From Butyrivibrio sp. LB2008 (lineage in GTDB: Bacteria > Bacillota > Clostridia > Lachnospirales > Lachnospiraceae): a DNA stretch of 64,000 nt. The translations under genes and the position numbers were made by a program. The notes beneath the pieces were generated by a model. The model was given only the letters and a program-made list of their open reading frames with translations. It was not told the origin of the DNA and searched no databases. Positions 25,582 through 34,697 of the stretch are shown piece after piece; within the stretch, counting starts at the first letter, position 1, and the number at the start of each line of letters is the position of its first letter. The DNA is taken from the NCBI RefSeq assembly GCF_000621565.1, contig NZ_KK211306.1, positions 87,886 to 151,885 on the forward strand, written 5' to 3'.

Positions 25582-26331
25582 CTATAACCTCTTTAACACT
25601 TCCATCGCAACAAACAGCTTGCCGATACTATGATTGGCTTCATTAAGACCTTCTATCACATATCCACTGTCTGAAAGGACATCCCCGGCCTCAAGAAAAC
25701 AATACAACTCCAGCCCATAAAAAGAGCAAAGAGCCTGAACTCCGGCTATTTCCATTTCTACAGCGATGCAACCTTCTTCACGCCTTTTTGCCACAAGTCC
25801 TTTTGTTTCTCTGATCATAGAGTCAGTCGTCCAAATGCGACCTTGTACATGTGGTACATTCAGTTCACTGAATATCTCAGCCAGTTTATCACTATTTGTT
25901 ATATCAATGTAATCCGAAGCGGGTGCATAATAAAAAGAGCATCCTTCACCTCTGTACGATTGTGTGGGAATGATAAACTTTCCATCCGTCTTCTCATTGT
26001 CCAGACTTCCGCAAGAACCAAACATCACGAACTTCTTTGCACCTGTCTGCCAATGAACTTCATAGCAAGTCCCGGATGCAACCGCAGATCCTATGCCCGT
26101 CAAATAAAAAGCCACTTCCTCATCGCCAATGTTCATGGCGTAGATTGGCGTGTTCCCATTGCATGCGGTGATCAGTCCGATTTCTCTGCACTCATAATTG
26201 TTCAAAAGATACTCATGTATTTCCTTTGAAAAAACAATGATGCACTTTTCTACTATTTCTTTTGGACTTCCATAAAACGCAGCCAATTGCACAACAGGTT
26301 CCGTATCAATATCATAAAAGTCATTTAACAT
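25582..26331 (-). CDS. Nucleoside phosphorylase (PNP/UDP family)
   Basis: 249 residues. Family marks include YLTGIGSAVASGTCYEVHW, FGSCGSLDNEKTDGKFIIPT and the ligand-binding AVEMEIAGVQALCSFYG near the C-terminus. This is the phosphorylase fold that cleaves nucleosides (or hydrolyses MTA/SAH); which one cannot be told. Start ATG 26331 follows GGAGGAGAG. It sits just downstream of a GNAT gene, separated by about 90 bp. Confidence 0.87.
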   Translation of the reverse strand: MLNDFYDIDTEPVVQLAAFYGSPKEIVEKCIIVFSKEIHEYLLNNYECREIGLITACNGNTPIYAMNIGDEEVAFYLTGIGSAVASGTCYEVHWQTGAKKFVMFGSCGSLDNEKTDGKFIIPTQSYRGEGCSFYYAPASDYIDITNSDKLAEIFSELNVPHVQGRIWTTDSMIRETKGLVAKRREEGCIAVEMEIAGVQALCSFYGLELYCFLEAGDVLSDSGYVIEGLNEANHSIGKLFVAMEVLKRL

Positions 26332-26419
26332 AGATTATCTCTCCTCCCTCTGTTTGTCATACTCCGAAATATTTTTTCCTAGATTACAATTCCAACGTAT
26401 ATTAACGTAGCAATCTACA

Positions 26420-26872
26420 TCAATCACCTACAGGTATCTCAGTATTCAAACTTTTATTGCGGTAATTGAGATTTGTCCTTAGCGAATATCCTTGCCGTTC
26501 CCAAAATTCATTTGCAGTATCATTATCCTTAAAAACAAGTCCGAATATCTTCTGAATCCCTTCTTTTTGTAGAGCGTCTTCAGCTGTTGAAACCAGTCGT
26601 CCGGCAATTCCTTTACGCCTAAAGTCAGGATGAACACACATATGATGCACAATCGCACGCCTGCCATCATGTCCGGTCAATATTACACCGACTATCTTTT
26701 CATCTTTCTCAGCAGCAAAACATGTATTGGGATTTCGCTTTAAATATCTGTCAATTCCCTCTCGTGAATCATCGATCGGATTCAGCGCTCTTCTGCTCTG
26801 CTCCGTACTATTCCATAATTCAAAAATCGCATCATAATCTTGAATTGTGACTTTCCTAATCTTGTAGTCCAT
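26420..26872 (-). CDS. GNAT family N-acetyltransferase
   Basis: 150 residues from ATG 26872, AGGAG at a good distance. The acetyl-CoA site is HMCVHPDFRRKGIAGRLVST; the end NEFWERQGYSLRTNLNYRNK is typical of the YpeA-like group. An EKIVGVILTGHDGRR strand precedes the motif. Substrate unknown. No partner gene overlaps it. Confidence 0.92.
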   Translation of the reverse strand: MDYKIRKVTIQDYDAIFELWNSTEQSRRALNPIDDSREGIDRYLKRNPNTCFAAEKDEKIVGVILTGHDGRRAIVHHMCVHPDFRRKGIAGRLVSTAEDALQKEGIQKIFGLVFKDNDTANEFWERQGYSLRTNLNYRNKSLNTEIPVGD

Positions 26873-26963
26873 AGCCTCTCCTGAAATATTGATATCTTAT
26901 ATCTATTCTTAAATCATTGATGCCACTCTGCAACCTTGAGATTTTAAATATCTTCACAACAGA

Positions 26964-27506
26964 TTATCTCTTATCCTTACCCTGCTTGATTACAAACATC
27001 TTCAATTCTTTCTTATACGTCTCGCTAAAAAACTCATCTTTCAGCATCCCTCCGCATTTCATGATCACACCGGCGGATGCGACATTCTCTTTTTCGCAAG
27101 AAATCAGGACTTCGTCGACGCCCATCCTGTCGTAGATCTTCAGTGCCTTAAAAAGAATCTCCGTAGCATAATGCTTGCGACGCTCGGTCGGTCTGACCGA
27201 ATAGCCGATATGGCCTGCATCTTTTTTACTGAAATTAATCAAAGAAAGACGCAGATTAATCATCCCTACTATCCTTTCATCTTCTTCTCTCACGCAGAAA
27301 TACGTAATCCTCGGCACATCAAATTCGGCAACATTGGCAACATCCATATATCCGATCACATTTTCAAGCCAATCTTCATATGTTGATTCTTTTAAAAAAT
27401 AATCCAGACCGCCGGCTCCGTTTATCTCAGAGCCGTACTCATAGAATTCATTTATGTAATCAATTGCCTTTTCTTTATAATCAATTCGTGGAAAAATCAG
27501 TTTCAT
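26964..27506 (-). CDS. GNAT family N-acetyltransferase (RimJ/RimL-like)
   Basis: 180 residues. The larger RimJ/RimL-like form with GHIGYSVRPTERRKHYATEI and the C-terminal SCEKENVASAGVIMKCGGML. ATG 27506 is preceded by GGAGG and overlaps the end of the alpha/beta hydrolase (27503), giving a coupled pair. It may acetylate a small molecule or a ribosomal protein terminus; the family does not decide this. Confidence 0.92.
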   Translation of the reverse strand: MKLIFPRIDYKEKAIDYINEFYEYGSEINGAGGLDYFLKESTYEDWLENVIGYMDVANVAEFDVPRITYFCVREEDERIVGMINLRLSLINFSKKDAGHIGYSVRPTERRKHYATEILFKALKIYDRMGVDEVLISCEKENVASAGVIMKCGGMLKDEFFSETYKKELKMFVIKQGKDKR

Positions 27507-28315
27507 TCTATCCTCCGGAACAAAGAGTCCAAAAACTCCGCAATTTCTCTGTTTACCTGCTCCGCGTTGTCGCCGTTTGAAAAATGCGATGCATTCTCAA
27601 TGATGTGAAACGGGTAGCCGGTATTCTTTGCCCAAGCCTTGCAATACTGTGGGACTTTCCCTGTTCTGTCCTTATCGCCAAGCAAAATAAGTACAGGACA
27701 AATTAGGTCAACATCTCTGTTTTCCTGCGCAAACTTTCCGTACGCAACGTCCATCTGCTCTATGATCTGCACTTTAGACATAGGCGCCAGAATTTCCAGC
27801 ATTTTATTATATGAATAATCTGTCAGCGATATAGATCTCGCCATGCTCTTTCGAAGCGCTTTATCAGTGAACATTTGAGCCATCGGCTTGACCTTCGAAA
27901 GGCACCACAGATCAAACTTAGAATAATATTTTTTTCCAAAAGGTGTTGTATCAAGCGCTATGAAACATTGCGCTTTTTGGGGATACATATGAGCAAACAT
28001 CTGCGACGGATATCCGCCTAGCGACATGCCTACCAATGCCGCAGATTCCACGACCTCCTGCTCCAATATGCTATTAAGATCCTTTGCAGTATTTTCAAAA
28101 GAGAAATCCCTGTAATTCATAGAAAGCCCATGAAGCGGCACATCCCATGTGATCACAGTATATTCTTTTTCAAAGAAAACGACCTGCTTCTCAAACATTG
28201 TATGATCCGCAGTAACTCCGTGAGTAAAAACTATAGCTCCCTTAGATGTTTCTTTTGGCCGCGAAATCCAGTAATGAACTTCTCCGCCAACTCCGTGTAT
28301 TGTCTTATGTTCCAT
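27503..28315 (-). CDS. Alpha/beta hydrolase
   Basis: 270 residues. The nucleophile elbow is LVGMSLGGYPSQMFAH; the oxyanion strand IVFTHGVTADHTMFEKQVVF precedes it and the acid/base pair fits LLGDKDRTGKVPQ and HIIENASHFSNGD. It belongs to the broad esterase/lipase-like alpha/beta hydrolase fold. There is no signal peptide. It is coupled with the GNAT downstream and follows the S66 gene by nine bases, so the three probably form one operon. Confidence 0.9.
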   Translation of the reverse strand: MEHKTIHGVGGEVHYWISRPKETSKGAIVFTHGVTADHTMFEKQVVFFEKEYTVITWDVPLHGLSMNYRDFSFENTAKDLNSILEQEVVESAALVGMSLGGYPSQMFAHMYPQKAQCFIALDTTPFGKKYYSKFDLWCLSKVKPMAQMFTDKALRKSMARSISLTDYSYNKMLEILAPMSKVQIIEQMDVAYGKFAQENRDVDLICPVLILLGDKDRTGKVPQYCKAWAKNTGYPFHIIENASHFSNGDNAEQVNREIAEFLDSLFRRIE

Positions 28316-28324
28316 CAGTTTCCC

Positions 28325-29353
28325 TTACTCCACAACTCCACTTTCCAAAATGGAAAACGTATTTTTATCGCAATCTATTTCCGCCTGTGCCCCATAGGGT
28401 AAAATAAACATTGGTGATGAATGGCCAAAATTAAGTCCATACATGATAGGGATCTTGCAAGAATACTTTTCGGAAACGATCTGCCTTATGATCTGTGCCT
28501 GTCCGGTAAAAGATCTTTTCTCATTAGCCTTTCCGATGATAATGCCGTTTAATCTATTCAGAATTCCCTTTTTTCCCAATTTTTCAAAAAAAGTCTCTAT
28601 AAATTCTTCGTCAAAAAATTCCGGAATGTCCTCAACAAAAAGAATTGCATCTTCATAGTCTTCAAGCATCGGCTCTATCGCTGTATCCTCAAGTTCCATG
28701 ATACCCGTGTGTCCGCCAATCAATCGTCCCGCTATCCGCCCCTGGCCTTGTATAATTTCGTATCCGATACTCGGGTAATAATTTCTGATCTTTTCGGGAT
28801 AAAAATTATCAGACGGCTCAAATGTCCACTCGTCCGCAGGTTCTATATTTCCAAGAATTGAACTGTCAAAAAATGCTTTTATAAACCACTTCTTACTATA
28901 CTCATGCCACCCTGCCTGATCTGCAATCTGTGTCAAAAGATTATCCCCATAGAAAGTTGAAAGGCCACACTTATAGCACAGAAGGTGAATGTTCATAACG
29001 TCAGAGTAACCAATAAAAATTTTAGGATTGTCAGAAATAGATTTTGGATCAATATAAGGAATAAGTTTTATGCTATCACACCCTCCAACATTGGCGATGA
29101 TCGCATGTACATCCTTATTCTCGAAAGCCCACATGATATCTTCTGCTCGTGCCTGCGGATTTTTCGCCAAATACTCGGAACCTCTCATAGAATTCGGAGC
29201 GGCGATAACATTAAGCCCCAAATCTCTAAGTCTTGAAGCGCCTAACTCATATTTCCACTTTATGCCTTCATCTCCGGCCCAACCGTTACAAGGGCTGATT
29301 GTTGCTATCGTATCCCCAGGCTTTAGTCGATGCGGCTTTACCAGCTGTCTCAT
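28325..29353 (-). CDS. S66 family peptidase (LD-carboxypeptidase / MccF-like)
   Basis: 342 residues from ATG 29353 (AGGAG five bases upstream); the frame stays open far upstream but overlaps the HAD gene. Family marks: LKPGDTIATISPCNGWAG near the N-terminus, nucleophile Ser in IFIGYSDVMNIHLL, then HTGIMELEDTA, VEDIPEFFDEEF and the His region YGLNFGHSSPMFILPYG. S66 enzymes trim peptidoglycan LD-peptides or cleave microcin C-like nucleotide peptides. Which role applies is open. Confidence 0.88.
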   Translation of the reverse strand: MRQLVKPHRLKPGDTIATISPCNGWAGDEGIKWKYELGASRLRDLGLNVIAAPNSMRGSEYLAKNPQARAEDIMWAFENKDVHAIIANVGGCDSIKLIPYIDPKSISDNPKIFIGYSDVMNIHLLCYKCGLSTFYGDNLLTQIADQAGWHEYSKKWFIKAFFDSSILGNIEPADEWTFEPSDNFYPEKIRNYYPSIGYEIIQGQGRIAGRLIGGHTGIMELEDTAIEPMLEDYEDAILFVEDIPEFFDEEFIETFFEKLGKKGILNRLNGIIIGKANEKRSFTGQAQIIRQIVSEKYSCKIPIMYGLNFGHSSPMFILPYGAQAEIDCDKNTFSILESGVVE

Positions 29354-29405
29354 AGTCTCTCCTGAAATATAGATATTGTAATTATCGCTTGCAAAAAATG
29401 ATCCA

Positions 29406-30230
29406 CTAACCCCGTCCCTCGGAGTCCATTTCCTTCTCAAGCCACTTCGCAACTCCGTCCTCATTGTTGGAAAGAATTACTCCGGTGGCAACTTTCTTAA
29501 GGTCCTCATGTGCGTTGCTAACCGCATAGCCTTCGTCGGCGGCTTGAAAAAGGCTTATGTCATTTTTGCCGTCGCCAAAAGCCACGACTCTATCGCAGCC
29601 AATCATCTCGCGCAGCTGCTTAACGGCATTTGCCTTTGATGCGGTCTTGGGCAAGATCTCAAGCCACTGATCGCCGGTATAAATATCTTTTTGAAAAACG
29701 CAGTGATAATCATGCTTGTACGCCTCATACATCGGTGCAAGCTTCTCAGTCTCGTCGATACAGGAAATGTAAAAGATATTTCCTTTTTTCAGATCGTTAT
29801 AATCGTCAATTGCATTGGTCCTGATATCGCCTTTGCGGGAATTGATAAATGTATTCATGCCCTTTGTGCAAAGCTCAGGGACAAAAGAAAATTTCTCTTT
29901 TCCGGCAACAATCCCATACACGATCGGATATATATCATGCGAAAAAAGATTATCCAAAACATCATTCACACTCTCATCAAAGTAATTTGCACGAAGCACT
30001 TCCTCTGTGACATTATCGATGATAAATGCGCCGTTATAAACAATCAGCGGTATCTTGGCGTTAAGCCCCTTCGTTACCTTTTTTGCAGTGATCAGCGAAC
30101 GTGCCGTTGCATAGGAAAAGAGCATTCCTTCGCTCACAAGTCTATTTATCGTATTGTTCGTGTACTCCGACATCTGCTCGTCACTTCGAAGCAACGTACC
30201 GTCCAGGTCTGATACATATAATGTCTTCAT
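29406..30230 (-). CDS. Cof-type HAD-IIB family hydrolase
   Basis: 274 residues. The HAD nucleophile is SDLDGTLLRSDEQMS at the N-terminus; motif III/IV are LPKTASKANAVKQLREMIG and VVAFGDGKNDISLFQAAD, followed by YAVSNAHEDLKKVA. This is the Cof/YidA-like sugar or cofactor phosphatase group with a C2-type cap. Likely phosphatase; substrate not known. AGGAG lies upstream of ATG 30230. It starts the run into the S66 gene (52-bp gap). Confidence 0.92.
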   Translation of the reverse strand: MKTLYVSDLDGTLLRSDEQMSEYTNNTINRLVSEGMLFSYATARSLITAKKVTKGLNAKIPLIVYNGAFIIDNVTEEVLRANYFDESVNDVLDNLFSHDIYPIVYGIVAGKEKFSFVPELCTKGMNTFINSRKGDIRTNAIDDYNDLKKGNIFYISCIDETEKLAPMYEAYKHDYHCVFQKDIYTGDQWLEILPKTASKANAVKQLREMIGCDRVVAFGDGKNDISLFQAADEGYAVSNAHEDLKKVATGVILSNNEDGVAKWLEKEMDSEGRG

Positions 30231-30327
30231 TCAAGCATTCTCCTGTTGTCTATCAAATTAGCTCTCTCTTAGTCGGGCAATCATAAATGTAAATATTAAT
30301 CGCCCAACTTAATCCCAACTATAGTAA

Positions 30328-30366
30328 TATTCGGCAAAATCTACATCTCTGCCATTTTGCCGAATA
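30328..30366. terminator. Strong inverted repeat after the MBL gene
   Basis: Arms ATTCGGCAAAAT / ATTTTGCCGAAT with a 13-nt loop lie just beyond the stop at 30377. It may act as a terminator in either direction, although the T-runs on either side are short. Confidence 0.6.
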
Positions 30367-30376
30367 CTACATCTTT

Positions 30377-31174
30377 TTATTTCCCTTTTATCTCTATCCT
30401 GTCAAGAATTCCCTGAACTCCAACATTTTGATGCGTAAGATACATTCTCGCCACATCTTCGACAAAAGAGGTATCTACGCCGGTTTTCTTTTGTATCCTG
30501 TCAAGGCTTACGCCCTTGTCTATGAGCTTCATGATCTTTGATACCTGCTTGTAAACATCATCATGCCCGGAAACGGCGGCGCCTGCTGCGGCTATCTCTG
30601 TTGCCTTGGCATGTCCGTAATATACAACCTTGGGATTAGCTTTAAGAATCTTGTTCCAGCTGTCTTCAATCTGAGTTTCCCTGTGAAGTTCGAGCTCATA
30701 CAAAGGATTCAGATCTCCCACAAACACTTCTCCGCTATCCAGGCACAAAGAAATGCTGTCGTCGCTGTGCCCCGGCGTACTCAGGATTTCCCCGTCGATT
30801 CCGACCGCCTTAAGAAACTCGCGGCTTTCCGAAATCTGCAGAATCCGAACACGCTCATCTGCTATTGGTACAAAAGCTGTATCTTTTTCTTTTGCAAAAA
30901 TAACATCCGAATCATGCACATGATCACGCTGCAAATCCATGACCACCACAACCGGCCCGAGATCAGCTATCTCCTGCGCAATCCCCATATGGTCGGGGTG
31001 AAAATGAGAAATCAGGATATAATCAATCTCCTGTGCCGACACATGCAGCTCACCAATTGCTTTGCAAAACGCAGAAAATGTCCCTGCCCAGCCGGTATCG
31101 AACAAAATTTTCCCGCTGTCACCCTCTATCAAAAATGTATTTGTATTTGAATACTTCAGCTCATGTATTTTCAT
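30377..31174 (-). CDS. MBL-fold metallohydrolase
   Basis: 265 residues. Metal site ISHFHPDHMGIAQEIADLG, then TPGHSDDSISLCL, EVFVGDLNPLYE and VYYGHAKATEIAA. This is the glyoxalase-II-like metallo-beta-lactamase fold. The C-terminal section (KIMKLIDKGVSLDRIQKKTG) is a helical extension of unknown use. It begins four bases after the TSCPD gene stop, so it is translationally coupled to that small protein. Confidence 0.9.
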   Translation of the reverse strand: MKIHELKYSNTNTFLIEGDSGKILFDTGWAGTFSAFCKAIGELHVSAQEIDYILISHFHPDHMGIAQEIADLGPVVVVMDLQRDHVHDSDVIFAKEKDTAFVPIADERVRILQISESREFLKAVGIDGEILSTPGHSDDSISLCLDSGEVFVGDLNPLYELELHRETQIEDSWNKILKANPKVVYYGHAKATEIAAAGAAVSGHDDVYKQVSKIMKLIDKGVSLDRIQKKTGVDTSFVEDVARMYLTHQNVGVQGILDRIEIKGK

Positions 31175-31177
31175 ATT

Positions 31178-31429
31178 TTAAGAAGAAAGCGCCTGCTCAA
31201 GCGCCTTTGAAAGCTGATCTGCGCACGATGTACCTCTTCCGCCACAGTCATTTCCCTTAAGAATCTCTGCCGCATGCTTCGCATCCTGTCCCTCAAGAAG
31301 TCTGCCGATAGCTTTGAGATTTCCGTTACATCCGCCTGTAAAACGAAGACCTGAGATCTTGCCACTCTCATCAAGGTCAAAATTAATTTCTGTAGAACAT
31401 ACTCCCTTAGGATTATAAGTATAGTGCAT
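31178..31429 (-). CDS. TSCPD domain protein (TIGR03905-like)
   Basis: 83 residues from ATG 31429, with GGAGG eight bases upstream; a start at 31444 overlaps that site. The sequence MHYTYNPKGVCSTEINFDLD, RFTGGCNGNLKAIGRLLEGQ and GGRGTSCADQLSKALEQA matches the TSCPD family of small proteins with conserved cysteines related to a domain of adenosylcobalamin-dependent ribonucleotide reductase. Function is unknown. Coupled with the MBL gene downstream. Confidence 0.85.
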   Translation of the reverse strand: MHYTYNPKGVCSTEINFDLDESGKISGLRFTGGCNGNLKAIGRLLEGQDAKHAAEILKGNDCGGRGTSCADQLSKALEQALSS

Positions 31430-31581
31430 AAGATATTCCTCCATGTTTCAAAAAATGTTTTACGTATCAAGAAGTCATGATGCGATTTATGCAAGCATAA
31501 TCGCATTATGACCTTTTGCCCCTATCATCATAATATTTACAATCATACAATTTCTTTTGTTTATATGAAATATGTTTTTTC

Positions 31582-32037
31582 TCACAAATTGTACTGCATG
31601 AAATTTCCGTTGTGCACAAAGCCGCACGCTGTATAGAGTTTGACGCCCATGTCGGACGCAGTGATCTGAATTGCACCGCAGCCGTACTGCCTTGCTTCAT
31701 CTATAACTTTGGTCAAAAGATTTTTTGCAATCCCTCTTCGCCTGTAGCCCGGATCTGTGTACATGCTGGAAAGAAGTCCTATCTTGCCACTCGGACATCC
31801 GAAATACGGCGGCTTCTCGACAAAAGACATTCCGCTTGTTCCCACAATCTTTTCGTCATCAAGTGCAAGCCATGATACAAACGTCCCGTCATGGAGATGT
31901 CTTCTGTAATAGTCATTCAGCGCAGGGCGCAGATCGATGTCATCCTTCGCCCCTTCTTCGCGAAGCTGCGTGATTCGCATTTCAATGAAAATTGCGAGAT
32001 CCTCGTCTGTTAATCTTCTATAGATAACACTATTCAT
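31582..32037 (-). CDS. GNAT family N-acetyltransferase
   Basis: 151 residues from ATG 32037, GGAGG five bases upstream. The acetyl-CoA loop MYTDPGYRRRGIAKNLLTKV is a textbook match, followed by CGAIQITASDMGVKLYTACG. Substrate unknown. The gene sits just downstream of the divergent gap that holds the 74-bp array. Confidence 0.92.
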   Translation of the reverse strand: MNSVIYRRLTDEDLAIFIEMRITQLREEGAKDDIDLRPALNDYYRRHLHDGTFVSWLALDDEKIVGTSGMSFVEKPPYFGCPSGKIGLLSSMYTDPGYRRRGIAKNLLTKVIDEARQYGCGAIQITASDMGVKLYTACGFVHNGNFMQYNL

Positions 32038-32126
32038 GTTCACCTCCCGCGTGCTGCTACGTCCTTTGCATGGATTCGTCGGCTGTAGTGCATCGTCGTT
32101 TAAATAACCGGCTTTTTTGCGTACAT

Positions 32127-32382
32127 TGACTAATTTGATGTTTTTTCTTGCTCTTAGTCACTCAAGTCCTTATCTACTGCCTTTAATTTCCTCTACTTTT
32201 TGACTAATTCGGCACTTTTTCTTGCTCTTAGTCACTCAAGGCCTTCTCTACCATCTTTAATTTCCTCTACTTTTTGACTAATTCAGCACTTTTTCTCGCT
32301 CTTAGTCACTCATGTCCTTCTCTACTGCCTTTAATTTCCTCTACTTTTTGACTAATTCGGCACTTTTTCTTGCTCTTAGTCA
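32127..32382. repeat. 74-bp tandem hairpin array (TGACTAA family)
   Basis: Four units start at 32127, 32201, 32275 and 32349, exactly 74 bp apart. Each has arms TGACTAA/TTAGTCA with about a 20-nt T-rich loop and a linker beginning CTCA. The last right arm (32376-32382) overlaps the stop codon of the methyltransferase gene, so the array grows out of that gene's 3' end. Confidence 0.9.
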
Positions 32383-33024
32383 CTTAACGACTTCACTACC
32401 ATCCTCAAAATCCATCCGAACAAGCGCCTTCCCGTTCGGCAAACACTCTTTCAACCTAAATCTCAAAGAATAGCCCACGCGCTCCATCACTTCCGCCAGC
32501 TCTATCTCATCCATCTGATGATGGACCTCTTCGAGCTTGTCAAAAGAATGCACATAGGGCGAATCGGAAACCCAGTTGCAGACATCATCATTGATCTGGA
32601 TAACGCAAGATACAAAGCGCGGATTCACCGTGGAAACCGCCTTCACAAAAGCATCATAGCCGATGTACTCAATCAGCAGATTTGCTATCAAGAGCTCTGC
32701 CTGCGGCAACTTATCCGGTTCAGAGACAAGATCCATCTTAAGAAGCTTAAGCACTCCCAAATCCGTCATTCCTGCAAATCTTGCCGCCACAGCATCAAGA
32801 TATTTCTCATTTATATCAACGCCGTAAACAATGCTGTACTTGCCGCAATCAACATGCTCCAGACCGTTTCCGCCCGCAATACCAAGAACCATCGCTGTAG
32901 TCACGGGATACTCGTCAAACTGCGCTTTCATCATCGAATTAAGCGTCTGAAGCTGCTTTACGGAATCAAGCTTCATATGATTCTCGTAATCCTCCAGCCC
33001 AATCTCTTCCCATGGATTCTTCAT
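32380..33024 (-). CDS. SAM-dependent methyltransferase
   Basis: 214 residues from ATG 33024. The SAM-binding strand is MVLGIAGGNGLEHVD, followed by YGVDINEKYLDAVAARFAG and LLIANLLIEYIGYDAFVKAV. The glycine-rich loop GIAGGNG is an unusual spelling of motif I. The start overlaps the upstream PNPOx-family stop (33027), so the two are coupled. Its own stop lies inside the 74-bp array. Confidence 0.83.
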   Translation of the reverse strand: MKNPWEEIGLEDYENHMKLDSVKQLQTLNSMMKAQFDEYPVTTAMVLGIAGGNGLEHVDCGKYSIVYGVDINEKYLDAVAARFAGMTDLGVLKLLKMDLVSEPDKLPQAELLIANLLIEYIGYDAFVKAVSTVNPRFVSCVIQINDDVCNWVSDSPYVHSFDKLEEVHHQMDEIELAEVMERVGYSLRFRLKECLPNGKALVRMDFEDGSEVVK

Positions 33025-33026
33025 CG

Positions 33027-33503
33027 TCACTCTTCTTTGACCTTCTTTCCTGTCATGTGCTCAGGTGTAAATTCAAAGCACTGCACTCGTGGGAAAAAGA
33101 ACTTGAGCTCTTTTGCAAGAAACTCCTCATCATCCGTGAATTTTTTTACCATGGCAATGCAAATCTTCTTCGCCTTCTCTTCATCTTCCACAAAAGATAT
33201 TCTTCCGAATGTGATCACGCTCTTAAAATTCAGCGCCCACTCACCCTCTTCGCGGTAGCCGTCATCGTGAACGGTATAGCAAGCCTTGTCACAAGACTTG
33301 ATCGCGTCATTCTTGTGTCCATCTTTTGCTCCGTGAAAATAAATCTTCCCGTCCTCTTCGCAGTACCAGTGCACAAGCGGCACTCCGTACGGATATCCAC
33401 CATCGCCCATAAGCGAAAGCACACCTCTCTTGGTATTCTTAAGAACCTCTATACACTCTTCATCAGTTATCTGCTGATTAAATCTTCTCATCTTTCTAAA
33501 CAT
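33027..33503 (-). CDS. Pyridoxamine 5'-phosphate oxidase family protein
   Basis: 158 residues, GGAGG at a good distance before ATG 33503. It begins MFRKMRRFNQQITDEECIEV and has GVLSLMGDGGYPYGVPLVHW, KIYFHGAKDGHKNDAIKSC, and KSVITFGRISFVEDEEKA, the pattern of the flavin-binding, nitroimidazole-resistance (Nim)-like members of the PNPOx fold. Binding of FMN is likely; whether it reduces a drug cannot be told. Coupled with the methyltransferase. Confidence 0.87.
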   Translation of the reverse strand: MFRKMRRFNQQITDEECIEVLKNTKRGVLSLMGDGGYPYGVPLVHWYCEEDGKIYFHGAKDGHKNDAIKSCDKACYTVHDDGYREEGEWALNFKSVITFGRISFVEDEEKAKKICIAMVKKFTDDEEFLAKELKFFFPRVQCFEFTPEHMTGKKVKEE

Positions 33504-33608
33504 ACGTGTTCCTCCTCTTTTTATGCAATCACATGCAGTGCATAATATATCAAACTCATAACAATTCCCATTGCAAAAGAAATACTGTGTATCTTGATAT
33601 TTGAAAAA

Positions 33609-34094
33609 TCAAAAAAACCTCATCTGACCATTGATGATATTACCTATGACAATAGCGCCAATCATCCAGTCTGCATAAATCGTGCCAAACTTAAACGGTT
33701 CATAGCTCTTGCAGATAATCTGCATCATCAATATCAATCCTATGATTGCAAAGATAATAACCGAGCCGCCAAGAAAACCTTCAGCATTTTTTGAAAAAAA
33801 AGAATAAATCACATTTGTGGCAGTTCCTGCAATTATGCCCAGTAAAGCTATGGCAACTCCATTCACCTTCCCATCAAGATAAATAGTAATAAAATACAAA
33901 ACCGCGCTGTTTGCCACCACATGGAACAAGCTTGCATGCAGAAAAGAAGCTGTAAAATAGCGATAGTACTCACCGTTTATCTTGTTAGTACCCTTTCCCC
34001 ACAAGTACTTATCAATATCCGTAAACCTTCCTATTATGTATAAAAGAATCCACACACCGATAATAATTCTGACTGAAAAAATGTTGTTTTTCAC
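33609..34094 (-). CDS. Rhomboid-family intramembrane protease, 3' end frameshifted
   Basis: The open frame gives 161 residues with about five membrane segments. It has YYRYFTASFLHASLFHVVAN and the nucleophile region GFLGGSVIIFAII. It ends at GQMRFF right after a run of seven T (33611-33617, A on the given strand). If one T is removed, the frame continues DFSNIKIHSISFAMGIVMSL to 33521, adding the last membrane helix with the likely catalytic His. So this looks like a homopolymer frameshift, or a sequencing error, in a roughly 190-residue rhomboid. Confidence 0.78.
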   Translation of the reverse strand: MKNNIFSVRIIIGVWILLYIIGRFTDIDKYLWGKGTNKINGEYYRYFTASFLHASLFHVVANSAVLYFITIYLDGKVNGVAIALLGIIAGTATNVIYSFFSKNAEGFLGGSVIIFAIIGLILMMQIICKSYEPFKFGTIYADWMIGAIVIGNIINGQMRFF

Positions 34095-34230
34095 TTTCGC
34101 ATTAACCTCGCTATTTGATTATTTTTTTCAAAATTAAAACTGTCATAATTACAACGTCTATCATGCTTTTATATGTAATTCTTAAATATATCTTTCAATC
34201 ATCTTCTGCAATATCTTTGCATATCTCCTG

Positions 34231-34614
34231 TCAGACCGTTATTTCAATCTGATTTCCTTCAATTCCCACGATGCAACTCTCGTAGTAGCCATCTCCCGTC
34301 GTACGCGGGCCGCTGACAACATCGTAGCCGGCAGCTCTGAGATTCTCCGTCAGCTCATCAACCTTCTCTTTACTCCCCACAGAAAAAGCAATGTGAATGA
34401 ATCCCGTGCGATTAAGCGGCTTTTCCATATCGTACATATCAGGCTTATTCATCAACTCAAGTCTTGCCCCATCCTCAAAAGAAATAAAGTATGATCTAAA
34501 GTCAGTTTTCTCATTTTGATAACCGTCATTAGATGTTCCGCCAAGATATTTCACAAAGAAATCTCTTGCTGCTTCCAAGTCATTTACATACATCGCAACA
34601 TGTTCTATTTTCAT
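34231..34614 (-). CDS. VOC/glyoxalase-fold protein
   Basis: 127 residues of the vicinal oxygen chelate fold. The N-terminus [20 protein letters not shown] and C-terminus [16 protein letters not shown] carry the metal-site His (H5) and Glu of the two beta-alpha-beta-beta-beta halves; [18 protein letters not shown] is the second half. Glyoxalase, dioxygenase or antibiotic-binding roles are possible. The start ATG 34614 follows AGGAGGAA at a good distance. Confidence 0.88.
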   Translation of the reverse strand: MKIEHVAMYVNDLEAARDFFVKYLGGTSNDGYQNEKTDFRSYFISFEDGARLELMNKPDMYDMEKPLNRTGFIHIAFSVGSKEKVDELTENLRAAGYDVVSGPRTTGDGYYESCIVGIEGNQIEITV

Positions 34615-34697
34615 CTGATTCCTCCTTAGATATAATTACCCATTCCGTCATCACTTCAGAGTACCTACTCGCCTGCAAACTGCCTCTATGTCAGCTT

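Noticed and set aside
30377-31429. MBL/TSCPD pair as part of a known detoxification operon
   Set aside because: The two genes are coupled but neither has a substrate-specific motif; naming a pathway would be a guess.
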